Shown here one piece after another: positions 35,501-49,464 of a stretch of DNA of 64,000 bases. The stretch is from contig NW_024726302.1 in the NCBI RefSeq assembly GCF_018991925.1, positions 1-64,000 on the forward strand, read 5' to 3'. The stretch is from Homarus americanus (Eukaryota; Arthropoda; Malacostraca; Decapoda; Nephropidae). The notes beneath the pieces were generated by a model. It made no database searches. It was given only the letters and a program-made list of their open reading frames with translations, and was not told the origin of the DNA. Made by a program: the position numbers and the translations under genes. Numbering within the stretch: position 1 is the first letter of the stretch; the number at the start of each line of letters is the position of its first letter.

Positions 35501-38310
35501 GGTCCACAGCACACCCACACTACACTAGAGGTCCACAGCCACACCTACACACCACACCAGAGGTCTACAGCCACACCCCACACACTCACACTAGAGGTCT
35601 ACAGCCACACCCACACACTCACACCAGAGGTCTACAGCCACACCCACACACCTACACAGAGGCACAGCCACACCCACACACTCACACCAGAGGTCCACAG
35701 CCACACCCCACACACTCACACTAGGAGGCCACCTACACACCTACACTAGAGGTCCACAGCTACACCCACACACTACACTAGAGGTCTACAGCTAACCACA
35801 CTCACACTAGAGGCTCACAGCACCCACACACCACACTAGAGTCTACAGCCACCTACACACTACACTAGAGGTCTACAGCCACAACCTACACCACACTAGA
35901 GGTCTACAGCTCAACCCACACACTTTACTGGGAGTTCACAGCCACACCCACACACTACACTAGAGGTCAGCCACACCTACACACCACACCAGAGGCTCAC
36001 ACACCTACCACTCACACCACAGAGGTCTACAGCCACACCCCACACACCACACCAGAGGTCCACAGCCACACCCACACAAAAACAGCCACACCCACACACC
36101 ACACCAGAGGCCACAGCCACACCCACACACCATAACACAGAGGCCCAGCACACCATCACACCACACCAGAGGTCTGCCACACCTACACAATACTAGGGGT
36201 CTACAGCTACACCCACACACTACACCAGAGGCCCCAGCTACACCCACACACTATAATCAGAGGCTCACAGCTACACCCACACACTCAAGAGGCCCACACC
36301 GCCACTCATAGCTCCACACACCACAGTGCCCAGCTAATCCACACACATACCAGAGGCTCACAGCCACACCACACACCACACCAGAGGTCCACAGCCACAC
36401 CCCACACACCACACTCAGAGGTCTACAGCTACACCTACACACTCACACTCAGAGGTCTACCACACACCCACACACCACACTAGAGGCTTCACAGCCACAC
36501 CTACACCACTGAGCCAACACACCCCACACACTACACTAGAGGTCAACAGCTACACCCCACACACTACACTAGAGGTCTACAGCTACACCTACACACTCAC
36601 ACTGAGGCCACAGCTACACCCCACACACTACACTAGAGGTCCACAGCCACCTACACACTCACACTAGAGGTCTACAGCTACACCCAACACACACTAGAGG
36701 TCAACAGGCATACACACTTACAGACACACTCACACACACTTGAGAGGCTCTACAGCCACACTACACACTACACTAGAGTCAACAGCCACACCCACACTAC
36801 ACACCAGAGGCTACAGCTACACCTACACACTACACTAGAGGTCTACAGCTACACCCACACACTGAGGTTCACACCTACACACTCACACTAGAGGTCTACA
36901 GCCACACCACACTACCTGGAGGTCTACAGCCACCCCACACACCACACAGGTCTGAGCCACACCCACACACCACACCAGGGTCCACAGCCACCCCACACAC
37001 ACGAGGTCCACAGCTACACCCCACACACACAAGAGGTCTACAGCACACCCCACACCACACTAGAGGTCTACAGCCACACCTACACACCACCACAGAGGTC
37101 TACAGCACCCCACACACCACACCAGAGGTCTACAGCCACACCCACACCACTCCAGAGGCTCACAGCCACACCCACACACCACACCAGAGGTCTACAGCTA
37201 CACCCACACACCACACCAGAGGTCAACAGCTACACCCCACACACTACACCAGAGGTCCACAGCCACACCCACACACCACACCAGAGGTCTACAGCCACAC
37301 ACCACACCAGAGGTCTACAGCCACACCCACACACTCACACCAGAGGCCCCAGCCACACCCACACCCACCTACACCACAGAGTCAACAGCCACACCCACAC
37401 ACCTACCAGAGGTCAACAGCCACACACCCACACACTACACTAGAGCCCAGCAACACCTACACACTCACACTAGAGTCTACAGCCACACCCACACACTCAC
37501 ACCAGAGAGGCCAACAGCCACACCCACACACCACACTCAGAGGTCTACAGCTACACCTACACACTCACACCACAGAGGCCCAGCCACACCTACACACTCA
37601 CACTAGAGGTCTACAGCCACACACTACACTAGAGGTCTACAGCACCCACACACACTCACACCAGAGGTCTACAGCCACACACCACACTGAGGTCTACAGC
37701 TACACCCCACACACCACACACAGAGGTCTACAGCCACACCCACACACCACACCAGAGGTCTGCTACACCCACACACCACACACCAGAGGTCCACAGCCAC
37801 ACCACACCACACACCAGAGGTCCACAGCCACACCCACACACTCACACTCAGAGGTCTACAGCTACACCTACACACTCCACCTGGAGTTGAGCCACACCCA
37901 ACACCTATACCGAGGCCTCCAGCTAATCCCACACAATAGTCAGAGGTCTACAACTACACACTACACTAGAGGCTCACAGCCAACACCACACTGAGGTCCA
38001 CAGCTACACCTCACACCTACACAAGAGGCTCTACACCTACACACACACTCCACACTAGAGGCTCCAGCCACACCCACACACTACACTAGAGGTCAACAGC
38101 TACACCTACACACTCACACTAGAAGTCCAGCCACACCCCACACACTATACAGAGGCTTCTAAGCACCAACACACCACACCAGAGCCTACAGCTACACCCA
38201 CACACTACACTAGAGGTCTCAGCCACACCTACACACTACACCAGAGGCCTACAGCACACACACACCTACACTAGAGGCCTACAGCTACACCACACAACAC
38301 TATACTAGAG
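32521..38310. repeat. 23-kb satellite, block 2: ~32-bp unit, GTCTACAGCC type
   Basis: About 180 copies of a ~32-bp unit, GAGGTCTACAGCCACACCCA plus CACACTACACTA. Variation is mainly T to C (CTACAC to CCACAC, CACTAGAGG to CACCAGAGG, GGTCTACAG to GGTCCACAG), with A positions conserved. Many one-base deletions. Confidence 0.95.
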
Positions 38311-41300
38311 GTCTACAGCTACACACCCCACTACCACTACACCACCTCAGCTCACACCTATACACTCACTGTTACACTCTACACACTATACTAGTTGCCA
38401 GCACTCTACACACCATACACCTACACACTATAGCCAGCTACACCCCATACACATTACACTCACACTATATGCCACAGCTACACCCCATACACTACTGTTA
38501 CACCTACACACTATAAGCTACAGCCAAATCTAAACCAATACACTCACACTAGAGCCACAGCTACACCCACACCACCCACTTCAGACTAAAGCCACAGCCA
38601 CACCCCACACTCACTGCTACACCTACACACCATAGCTACAGCCACACCCCACTACCACGTGTTACACCTTCACACTATAGCTACAGCCACACCTACACAC
38701 TACTGTTACACCCACACACTATATGCTACAGCTACAATCACTACACTAATGTTACCCTTCACACTAAAGCCACAGCCACACCTATACACCTCAGCCACAC
38801 CCACACACCATAGCTACAGCTCATACACTACTGTTAACTACACACACTATAGCTACACACCCACACCACACCCCACACACTGCATGCAGCCACACCTATA
38901 CACTGTTACAATCCACACCCATAGCTACAGCCACACCTATACACTACTGCACCCCACACACTATAGCTACATAATAATTATATAGCTACAGCTACACCTA
39001 TACACACTACTGTTACACCTAACACTATAGCTAAGCACTATACACACTGTTAATCCACACACTAGAGCTACAGCAATACAATTTATACAACTATAGCTAC
39101 AATATACACACTCACTGTTACACCCACACACCATAGCCAGCCACACCTCACACACCACTGTTACACCTTCACACACCATAGCTACAGCCACACCATCACC
39201 ACAACCCACACACCACAGCCACACACCTCACACACCTGCCTGTTACACCTACACACTATAGCCACAGCCACACCCATACACCACTGTTACACCTCACACA
39301 CCATAAGCACAGCCACACCTACACACCAATGTTACACCCCACACACACTATAGCCACAGCCACCTATACACTACTGTTACACCTACACACCTATAGCTAC
39401 AGCCACACCTATACACCATTGTTACACCCCACACACTATAGCTGCTAATCTATACACCATGTTACTACCTTTCACACTATAGCTACAGCTACACCTATAC
39501 ACTACTGTTACACTCTACACACTATAGCTACAGCTACACACACCACTGTTACACCCACACACTATAGCTACACCTATACACCACTGTTACACTCCACACA
39601 CTATAGCTACAGCTACACCTATACACTACTGTTACACCTACACACTCAGGCTACAGCTACACCCATACACTCACGTTACACCTACACACTATAGCTACAG
39701 CTACACCTATACACTACTGTTACACCTTCACACTATAGCTACAGCACACCTATACACCACTGTTACACCTACACACTATAGCTACAGCTGCCTATACACT
39801 ACTTGGTTAATGCCACACTACAGTAGCTAAGACACACCTATACACCACTATACACCTACACACTAGCCACAGCCACACCTATACACCACTGTTACACCTT
39901 CACACTATAGCTATAAGCTACACCTATACACCATCACCCATACACCACTGTTGCACCCACACACTATAGCCATGCACCTATACACCACTGCACCTCACAC
40001 ACTATAGCTAAGTGTACACGCATACACCACACAGCACACCCCACACACACTATAGCCACAGCCACACCCATACACACCACTGTTACACCCTTCACACCAT
40101 AGCTACAGCCACGCCTACTCACTACTGTTACACCCACACACTATAGCGCCACAGCTACACCACACACTCCACACACCATAGCCATCAGCCACACACCTAT
40201 ACACCACTGTTACACCTTCACACTATAGCTACACTGCACACCACACACCACACACCATAGCTACACAGCTGCCACACCTACACACTACTGTTACATAATT
40301 CCTTCACACTATAGCTACAGCTACACCCCATACACCACTGTTACACCTACACACTATAGCTACACCTATACACTACTGTTACACCTTCACACTATAGCTA
40401 CAGCCACACTTATACACTACCACACCTGACACACTATAGGCCACATGCTGCACCTATACACTACTGTTACACCCTCACACTATAGCTACAGCTACACCTA
40501 TACACTACTGCACACACACACTATAGCCACACACACCCATACACCACTGTTTACACCTACACACTATAGCTACAGCCACACCTATACACTCACTGTTACA
40601 CCTACACACTATAGCTACAGCTACACCTATACACCACTGTTACACCTTCACACTATAGCTACAGCTACACCTATACACTACTGTTACACCTTACACATAT
40701 AGCTGCTACACCCATACACTACTGTTACACCTTCACACTATAGCTACAGACCCCATACACCCACTGTTACACCCTCACACCATAGCCACAGCCACACACA
40801 CACTGTTACACCCACACACTATAGCTCAGAGCCACACCATACACCACTGTTACACCTACACACTATAGCCACAGCCACACCCCATACACACACACACCTA
40901 CACACTATAGCCACAGCCACACCTATACACCACACACACCAGCCATCAGCACTTCTATACACTACTGTTACACCTCCACACTAATATAGCTACAGCTACA
41001 CCTATACACTACTGTTACACCTACACACTATAGCCACAAGCCACACTCACCACTGTTACACCTACAACACTATAGCCTACAGCCACACTCTACACCACTG
41101 TTACACCCACACACTATAGCCACAGCCACACCCACACACCACTGCACACCTACACACCACAGCCACAGCCACTCTACCACTGTTACACCTACACAATTAG
41201 CCACAGCTATACCCAACACTACTGTTACACCCACACACTATAGCTACAGCCACCCACACACTGTTACACCCCTACACACCATAGCCAAGCCACACCTATA

Positions 41301-44300
41301 CACCACTGTTACACCTTCACAATATAGCCACAGCCACACCATAAACCACTGTTACACCTACACACTATAGCCACAGCTACCCACTACTACTGTTACACCT
41401 TCACACTATAGCTAAGTACACCTACACTGTTACAACCCACAATAACTATAGCTACACCACACCTATACACCACTGTTACACCTACACACCTATAGCCACA
41501 GCCACACCTATACACACCACTGTTACAATTTGCAAACTATAGCACAGCCACAATCATACCACTGTTACACCCACACACCATAGCCACAGCCACACCCATA
41601 CACCACTGTTACACCTACACACCATAGCCACAGCCACACCTACACCACTGTTACACCCACACCATAGCCACAGCCACACCCATACAACCACTGTTACACC
41701 CACACACCATAGCCACAGCCACACCCATACATCACACACCCACACACTATAGCCACAGCCACACCTATACACCACTGTTACACCCACACACCATAGCCAC
41801 AGCCACACCTATACACCACTGTTACACCTACACACCATAGCCACAGCCACACCTATACACTACTGTTACACCCACACACCACATAGCCACACCCATACAC
41901 CACTGTTACACCTTCACACCTATAGCCACAGCCACACCCATACACACACACCCACACACCATAGCCACACACACCTACACCACACCCACACACCATAGCC
42001 ACAGCCACCCATACACCACTGTTACACCCACACACCATAGCCACAGCCACACCCATACACCACTGTTACACCCACACACCATAGCCACAGCCACACCTAT
42101 ACACCACTGTTACACCCACACACCAGCCACAGCCACACCTATACACCACTGTTACACCTTCACACCATAGCCACAGCCACACCTATACACCACTGTTGCA
42201 CCTACACACTATAGCTACAGCCACACCTATACAACTACTGTACACACATCAACTATAGCCACATCCATACACCACTGTTACACCTTCACACCATAGCTAC
42301 AGCCACACCATACACCACACACACCCACACACCATAGCCACAGCCACACCTACACCACTGTCACACCCACACACCATAGCCACAGCCACACCCATACACC
42401 ACTGTTACACCACACACCATAGCCACAGCCACACCCATACACCACATACACCCACACACCATAGCCACAGCCACACCCATACACCACTGTTACACCTACA
42501 CACCAAGCCAGCCACACCTACACACCACTGTTACACCCACACACCATAGCCACAGCCACACCTATCACCACACACCTTCACACCATAGCCACCACACAAT
42601 CACTGACACACCCACACACCATAGCCACACACACCCACCACCAATGTTACACCTTCACACCATAGCCACACACCCATACACCACTGTTACACTCCACACA
42701 CCATAGCCACAGCCACACCCATACACCACTGTTACACCCACACACCATAGCCACAGCGCCACACCCATACACCACTGTTACACCTCTCACACTATACACA
42801 GCCACACCCATACACCACTGTTACACCTTCACACCATAGCCACAGCCACACCCATACAACACAGTCACACCCACACACTATAGCCACAGCCACACCCATA
42901 CACCACTGTTACACCTCTCACACCATAGCCACAGCCACACCTATACACCACTGCACACACACTATGCACAGCCACACCCATAACACTGTTACACCCACAC
43001 ATATAGCCACAGCCACACCTATACACCACACAGCACACCAAACTATAGCCACAGCCACACCCATACACCACTGTTACACCCACACACCATAGCCACAGCC
43101 ACACCTATACACTACTGTTACACCTACACACCATAGCTACAGCCACACTCCACCACTAATGTTACACCTTCACACTATAGCTACAGCTACACCCATACAC
43201 TACTGTTACACCCACACACTATAGCCACAGCTACACCTATACACCACTGTTACACCTACACACCATAGCTACAGCCACACCCATACACCACTGTTACACC
43301 TACACACTATAGCCACAGCCACACCCAACACCACTGTTACACCTACACACTATAGCTACAGCCACACCATACACCACTGTTACACCTACACACATAGCTA
43401 CAGCTACACCCATACACTACTGTTACACCTACACACTATAGCTCCAGCCACCCATACACTACTGTTACACCTACACACTATAGCTACAGCTACACCTATA
43501 CACTACTGTTACACCTTCACACTATAGCTACAGCTACACCCATACACTACTGTTACACCTACACACTATAGCTACAGCTACACCATACACCACTCACTGT
43601 TACACTTCACACTATAGCTACAGCCACACCTATACACTACTGTTACACCCACACTATAGCTACAGCCACACCTATACACCACTGTTACACCCACACACTA
43701 TAGCTACAGCTACACCCTATACACTACTGTTACACCTACACACTATAGCCAAGCTCCACCCATACACTGTTACACCCACACACTATAGCCACAGCTACAC
43801 CTATACACTACTGTTACACCTTCACACCATAGCCACAGCCACACCTATACACTACTGTTACACCCACACCATAGCCACAGCTACACCCATACACTACTGT
43901 TACACCCACACACCATAGCACAGCCACACCCATACACCACTGTTACACCCACACACTATAGCCACAGCCACACCTACACACCACTGTTACACCTACACAC
44001 CATAGCCAGCCACACCCATACAATCACTGTTACACCTACACACTATAGCCACAGCTACACCTATACACCACTGTTACACCTACACACTATAGCTACAGCC
44101 ACACCTACCACCACTGTTACACCTACACACCATAGCCACAGCTACACCATACACTACTGTTACACCCACACACCATAGCCACAGCCACACCTATACACCA
44201 CTGTTACACCTACACACCATAGCTACAGCCACACCTATACACCACTGTTACACCTTCACACTATAGCCACAGCTACACCATACACTACTGTTACACCTAC

Positions 44301-46065
44301 ACTATAGCGCTACAGCCACACCCATACACTACTGTTACACCCACACTATAGCCACAGCTACACCTATACACCACTGTTACACCCACACACCATAGCCACA
44401 GCCACACCTATACACTACTGTTACACCTACACACTATAGCTACAGCTACACCCTAACACCACTGTTACACCTTCACACTATAGCTACAGCTACACCTATA
44501 CACTACTGTTACACCCTTCACACTATAGCTACAGCCACCTATACACTACTGTTACACTCCACACAGCTACAGCTACACCTATACACTACTGTTACACCTA
44601 CACACTATAGCCAGCCACACCCATACACCACCACACCCACACTATAGCTACAGCCACACCCACACTACTGTTACACCTTCACACTATAGCCACAGCTACA
44701 CCTATACACCACTGTTACACCTACACACCATAGCTACACCTATACACTACTGTTACACCTACACACTATAGCTACAGCTTCACCTACTCACTAATGTTAC
44801 ACCTACACACTATAGCTACAGCTACACCTATACACTAATGTTACACCTTCACACTATAGCTACAGCTACACCTATACACTAATGTTACACCTACACACTA
44901 TAGCTACAGCTACACCTACTCACTAATGTTACACCTACACACTATAGCTACAGCTACACCTATACACTAATGTTACACCTTCACACTATAGCTACAGCTA
45001 CACCTATACACTAATGTTACACCTTCACACTATAGCTACAGCTACACCTATACACTACTGTTACACCTTCACACTATAGCTACAGCTACACCTACTCACT
45101 AATGTTACACCTTCACACTATAGCTACAGCTACACCTATACACTAATGTTACACCTTCACACTATAGCTACAGCTACACCTACTCACTAATGTTACACCT
45201 ACACACTATAGCTACAGCTACACCTATACACTAATGTTACACCTACACACTATAGCTACAGCTACACCTACTCACTAATGTTACACCTACACACTATAGC
45301 TACAGCTACACCTACTCACTAATGTTACACCTTCACACTATAGCTACAGCTACACCTACTCACTAATGTTACACCTACACACTATAGCTACAGCTACACC
45401 TATACACTAATGTTACACCTTCACACTATAGCTACAGCTACACCTATACACTAATGTTACACCTTCACACTATAGCTACAGCTACACCTACTCACTAATG
45501 TTACACCTTCACACTATAGCTACAGCTACACCTATACACTACTGTTACACCTTCACACTATAGCTACAGCCACCCATACACCACTGTTACACCTACACAC
45601 CATAGCCACAGCCACACCCACTACCAATGTTACACCTCACACTATAGCTACAGCTACACCTATACACTAATGTTACACCTACACACTATAGCTACAGCTA
45701 CACCTATACACTACTGTTACACCTTCACACTATAGCTACAGCTACACCTATACACTACTGTTACACCTTCACACTATAGCTACAGCCACACCCATACACC
45801 ACTGTTACACCCACACTACCATAGCCAGCCACTAAGCCACACCTACACTACCACTGTTACACCTTCACACTATAGCTACAGCTACACCTATACACTACTG
45901 TTACACCTTCACACTATAGCTACAGCTACACCTATACACTACTGTTACACCTTCACACTATAGCTACAGCTACACCTATACACTACTGTTACACCTACAC
46001 ACTATAGCTACAGCTACACCTATACACTACTGTTACACCTACACACTACAGTAGAGTTCTACACC
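38311..46065. repeat. 23-kb satellite, block 3: 44-bp unit
   Basis: About 175 copies of a 44-bp unit. One part, CTACAGCTACACCTATACAC, resembles the 31-32-bp unit. The other, TACTGTTACACCTTCACACT followed by ATAG, is extra. Units are clean at about 44.75-46.06 kb and T-to-C substituted (CCATAGCCACAGCCACACCC) in the middle. The unit looks derived from the shorter one by an insertion or fusion. Confidence 0.95.
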
Positions 46066-46130
46066 TATGCAGTACACTAGAGGTCTATCCCTACACCCAC
46101 ACTCCTACCAGACCTACAGCCTGGCCCGGA
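46066..46130. repeat. Return to the short unit at the right edge
   Basis: After the 44-bp array the sequence reads CAGTACACTAGAGGTCTATC and CTACACCCACAC, the 31-32-bp type. Block 3 is therefore bracketed by the shorter unit on both sides. Confidence 0.7.
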
Positions 46131-46985
46131 GGTGCACGTGTTGCCTTATAAACAAACCATCTCTGGCCACAAGGGAATGCTTATTTTTTATGCTCTGATG
46201 CCTACTATTAATTTCCTCCATTATTTACTGATTCACGATAAACGCCTCCTATTTTTTATATAAGTATCCTTGTTTGTTTTCGTGGTGGTTGGATCGTTAG
46301 TCTCCCCAGCGAGGTAATTGGATTTTATTCAGGACAATAAGGCCTGGGGGATATTTATTGAATTTCTGAGCTCTGGCAACACCGTCTGGGCGCGTGGCGG
46401 GTCGGGAGGCGTGAGTTACCATATATGGAATGTCGCCCTGTCTTTATCGGTGAATCTTTTTTGAAGGTTTTTGTTTGAAGAGTTGTTTAATGGTTGTCGT
46501 TTGAATATTACGTTATGTAGTTCGTTTTATTCATCAGGGGATTGTGTTGGAGTTTGTTATTGTTGTTATTGGGGAGTAATTTTATTTTGATCCGCGTGTG
46601 GCAGCAGTAGCGTAGCCAGTAGCCAGGATCAAGTAACCTGCTTCACATATTCATTAACTTTTGCTTCGTTTCAAAACTTTTGGTGAATTAAGTAGAAAAA
46701 AGTGACATATTTTACGGAGAATACAGTGCATGTCCGTCTGTGTTTTTGAACTGACTTGAATATACGTGAGCGTTGTAGTGTGCTTGGCATAAGAGAGACG
46801 AGACGACGCTCGACTCTAAGTGAACTTCAACAAATACCAACCAATCGCATCCCGCCTCTTGTTTTCACCAGCCAATCAGATTACGGCGTTTTATCTTCTC
46901 TGCCGTGAATCACAAATTTCAGACCAAGATTTTCTTATTTATAATCTCGCTAATTTCTGTGATACTTGTCACACTTGCCAGATGC
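46131..46985. other. Unique stretch, no confident gene
   Basis: Non-repetitive. Contains a perfect CArG box (46419-46428) and two CCAATC motifs near 46840 and 46873. Frames of ~64 codons at 46820-47099 have no recognised motif. Confidence 0.4.
46419..46428. promoter_or_regulatory. Perfect CArG box CCATATATGG
   Basis: A palindromic CC(A/T)6GG serum-response-factor-type site in unique sequence, 30 bp downstream of a GC-rich GGGCGCGTGGCGGGTCGGG stretch. The match is exact; the role is unknown because no gene is recognised next to it. Confidence 0.3.
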
Positions 46986-47085
46986 TTCTGGTGTCATTGT
47001 ACAGGGGTACCTAGTGACAGCACTAGGATCCCGCTTCCTCTATCAAGGAATAAACAATTGAAATTGAAATTGAAATTGAATTTCT
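46986..47085 (+). mobile_element. Retroposon 3' end with (TTGAAA)n tail
   Basis: GGGGTACCTAGTGACAGCAC and CCTCTATCAAGGAATAAACA precede four TTGAAA/TGAAAT units. AATAAA followed by a short-period tail is the usual 3' terminus of a LINE or SINE. The upstream body was not identified, and its orientation is opposite to the RT pseudogene that follows. Confidence 0.55.
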
Positions 47086-47181
47086 GTGTTTTTTGTTGAC
47101 ACACACACACGCACGCATACACTACTATTACTACTTCTTTGCTGTCACTCGGAATCGAATATGAATTATTAGGGATGTGAG

Positions 47182-48325
47182 TCATTGGTGAGTTTTGGGG
47201 TGACTAAAGAGGCCGATACGAGACCGGCGGAGTTGATCACAGATGTTGCGGGAGGGGTGGCGGCTGCGCCTTTCCGGCGTTGCCTCAGTTTGCAGTCGGG
47301 CTAACTCGAAAGTATTGACACCTTCTCGTGTGGTGCTCCTCCAAGCGTTACGGTGTGGAGTGCTCGTCTCTTTGGCAGTCTACTGTCGTCCATGCTGGTA
47401 ACATGGCCAGTCCAACGTAGTTGTTTATGGATAATGGTAGCCTTGATGATTCTACAGTTGGTGTCAGCAAGAATACTGGCATTTTTTTTCTTGTCTTCCA
47501 GCGAACTCGGAGGATGGAACATAAACTATGTTGGTGAAGGTTTTCAAGTGCCTTGAGGTGCCTCCTGTATTTGACCCATGTCTCGCTCCCATATAGCAGG
47601 GTGGGGAGGACCATTGCTCGATATACGTGTAATTTTGTAGATAATTTCAGCTCCCTACAGCTGAAGACACGTTTTCAGAGTCTGCCAAAGGCTTCAGATG
47701 CATATCTGATCCGATGCTGAATCTCTTCATCGATGTCCGCGGTGTTGGACAGATGAGAGCCGAGACACCGAAAGTGGGTAACATTAGAGAGGGTAGTACC
47801 GTTAAGTTGGATGGATGGTGGAGGTGTGTCTGAGCCAAGGGCAGGCTGAAAGAGAGTCTGAGTCTTACGTACATTCACCTCAAGGCCGAAGTGTGCATAC
47901 GCGTCTGCGTAGGTGTTCAGGATCTCCTGTAGGTCGCGTTCAGTGTGAGCAACAAGAGTGAGATCGTCTGCATACTGAAGATCAGTAATGGAAGCTGCCA
48001 TCACCTTTGTCCCTGCCTGGAGTCGTCTTATGTTGAAAAGACCCTTCATCCGGTACTCGATGTCCGATCCGTCGGCTAAATTGGCACTGGCACGAGTAAG
48101 GAAGGCAGCCAAGAAAATGGAAAAGAGAGTTGGTGCCAGTACACACCCTTGTTTAACCCCTGTTTGCATGGGGAAGAACTCAGACTGGGTGCCATTGTGC
48201 AGGACACTGCCGTTCATGCCAGCGTGGAGTTGCCTCACAATGGCAATGAGTTGGGGGCAGCCAAAACGGCTGAGGGTCCACCAGAAGGCTTCCCTGTTCA
48301 CCGAGTCGAAGGCCTTGCTTGCTCC
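47182..48325 (-). pseudogene. RTE-like non-LTR reverse transcriptase, broken
   Basis: The minus strand encodes the palm to C-terminus of a LINE ORF2. From 48322 down to 47675 one frame reads KAFDSVNREAFWW, TGVKQGCVLAPTLFSIFL, LQYADDLTLVAHT (the catalytic YADD box), GLEVNVRKTQ and FRCLGSHLSN. A frameshift then moves to LPTLLYGSETWVKYRRHLK (47614-47348). Another gives KKNASILADTN and QLRWTGHVTSMDDSRLPKR (47522-47301). The last leads to SRIGLFSHPKTHQ and a stop at 47182. The order and the final RIGLFSH motif fit the RTE group. The N-terminal fingers and endonuclease are missing, and the frame is lost at about 48325 next to a CA microsatellite. At least three frameshifts make it non-functional, yet most motifs are intact, so it is moderately young. 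Confidence 0.85.
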
Positions 48326-48490
48326 CTCTCGCTTTCAGCTGCCGCCGCTGGCTAGCCCTCTTGGCGAACAGGGAAGCAACTTGCATAAGTCTTCCCCTGC
48401 CAGTACACAGCCTCTTCACCATCAAGACTCCTGCTGTGCCTCCTAGTGGCAACACACGGTAACTGGGTGCCTCGTGGGCCCAGGCTAGAC

Positions 48491-48493
<3 letters not shown>

Positions 48494-48574
<81 letters not shown>
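48494..48574. repeat. (CA)n microsatellite
   Basis: About 40 uninterrupted CA units bordering the RT pseudogene. Confidence 0.97.
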
Positions 48575-48577
<3 letters not shown>

Positions 48578-48829
48578 TAAATTAACTTTTCAATTCAAGA
48601 CAATTAATTAATTTCGAATTATGTGTTTTAGTGGATAATGTACCTAATTATTATTGATTACATTTTTAGTGGAATTTCTAATTATTTTCTATGTAATGTC
48701 TACGTTTTCTCTACCATCTACCTTACTGTCTACTATTAATATACCATCTACCTTACTGCCTACTATTAATTTGAATATAATTATCTAACTCATCTTGTGT
48801 TTTCTATTGAGATTAAGTTAATTAAATGT
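48575..48829. other. AT-rich stretch with a small tandem repeat
   Basis: A ~31-bp unit (TACCATCTACCTTACTG plus CTACTATTAATA) occurs twice at about 48712-48775. No gene seen. Confidence 0.6.
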
Positions 48830-49245
48830 ATCACCTGAAGATTAATTCCTTAAGTTTATTTTACCTGTTGACTAACCTGAAGGCTAACCTAACCTAACCT
48901 AACTTAACCTCTGTAACCTAACCTTTCCTAACCTAACCAAACTTAATCTACGAAAACCTAACCTAATTTAACCTAACCTAACTTAACCTACTGCAACCTA
49001 AGCAAACCTAACCTTTCCTAACCTACTGTAACCTAACCTGACCTAACTTAACCTACTGTAACCTAACCTGACCTAACTTAACCTACTGTAACCTAACCTA
49101 GCCTACCCTAACCTAATCCCTTAAGTTTATTTTACCTGTCGATTAAACTGGGGCTAACCTAACCTACGCTAATCTCATTTAAAGTCCTTGTGCTGAGGTA
49201 GTAAGGTTAGGTTAGGTTAGGTTAGGTTAGGTTAGGTTAGGTGGC
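48830..49245. repeat. Leader, CCTAA block, then TTAGG block
   Basis: TATCACCTGAAGATTAATTC opens the block. CCTTAAGTTTATTTTACCTG occurs twice (about 48848 and 49118), each time followed by a GATTAA/GACTAA phrase and CTAACCTAACC. Internal units include a ~30-bp TTAACCTACTGTAACCTAAC repeat. It ends with seven near-perfect TTAGG units on the opposite strand (49203-49242). Confidence 0.88.
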
Positions 49246-49464
49246 GTGTGGTGAATGAGACAGGTCTTATACAGGTCCTGATCCAGAGGTGTTGGGGAGT
49301 GTGAGGTCTGAGGTAGGGGATGACACATGATATCCTCGAGGAGGGGGGGGGGGAGCACCTAGTTTTCTTGTCAACAAATACCTTGTGAGGACCAGTACAG
49401 CACCAGGTAAGCGAGGCGACAAGAACACAGATTACTAGGCCTCTGTGTTACCTCATAAATGACT

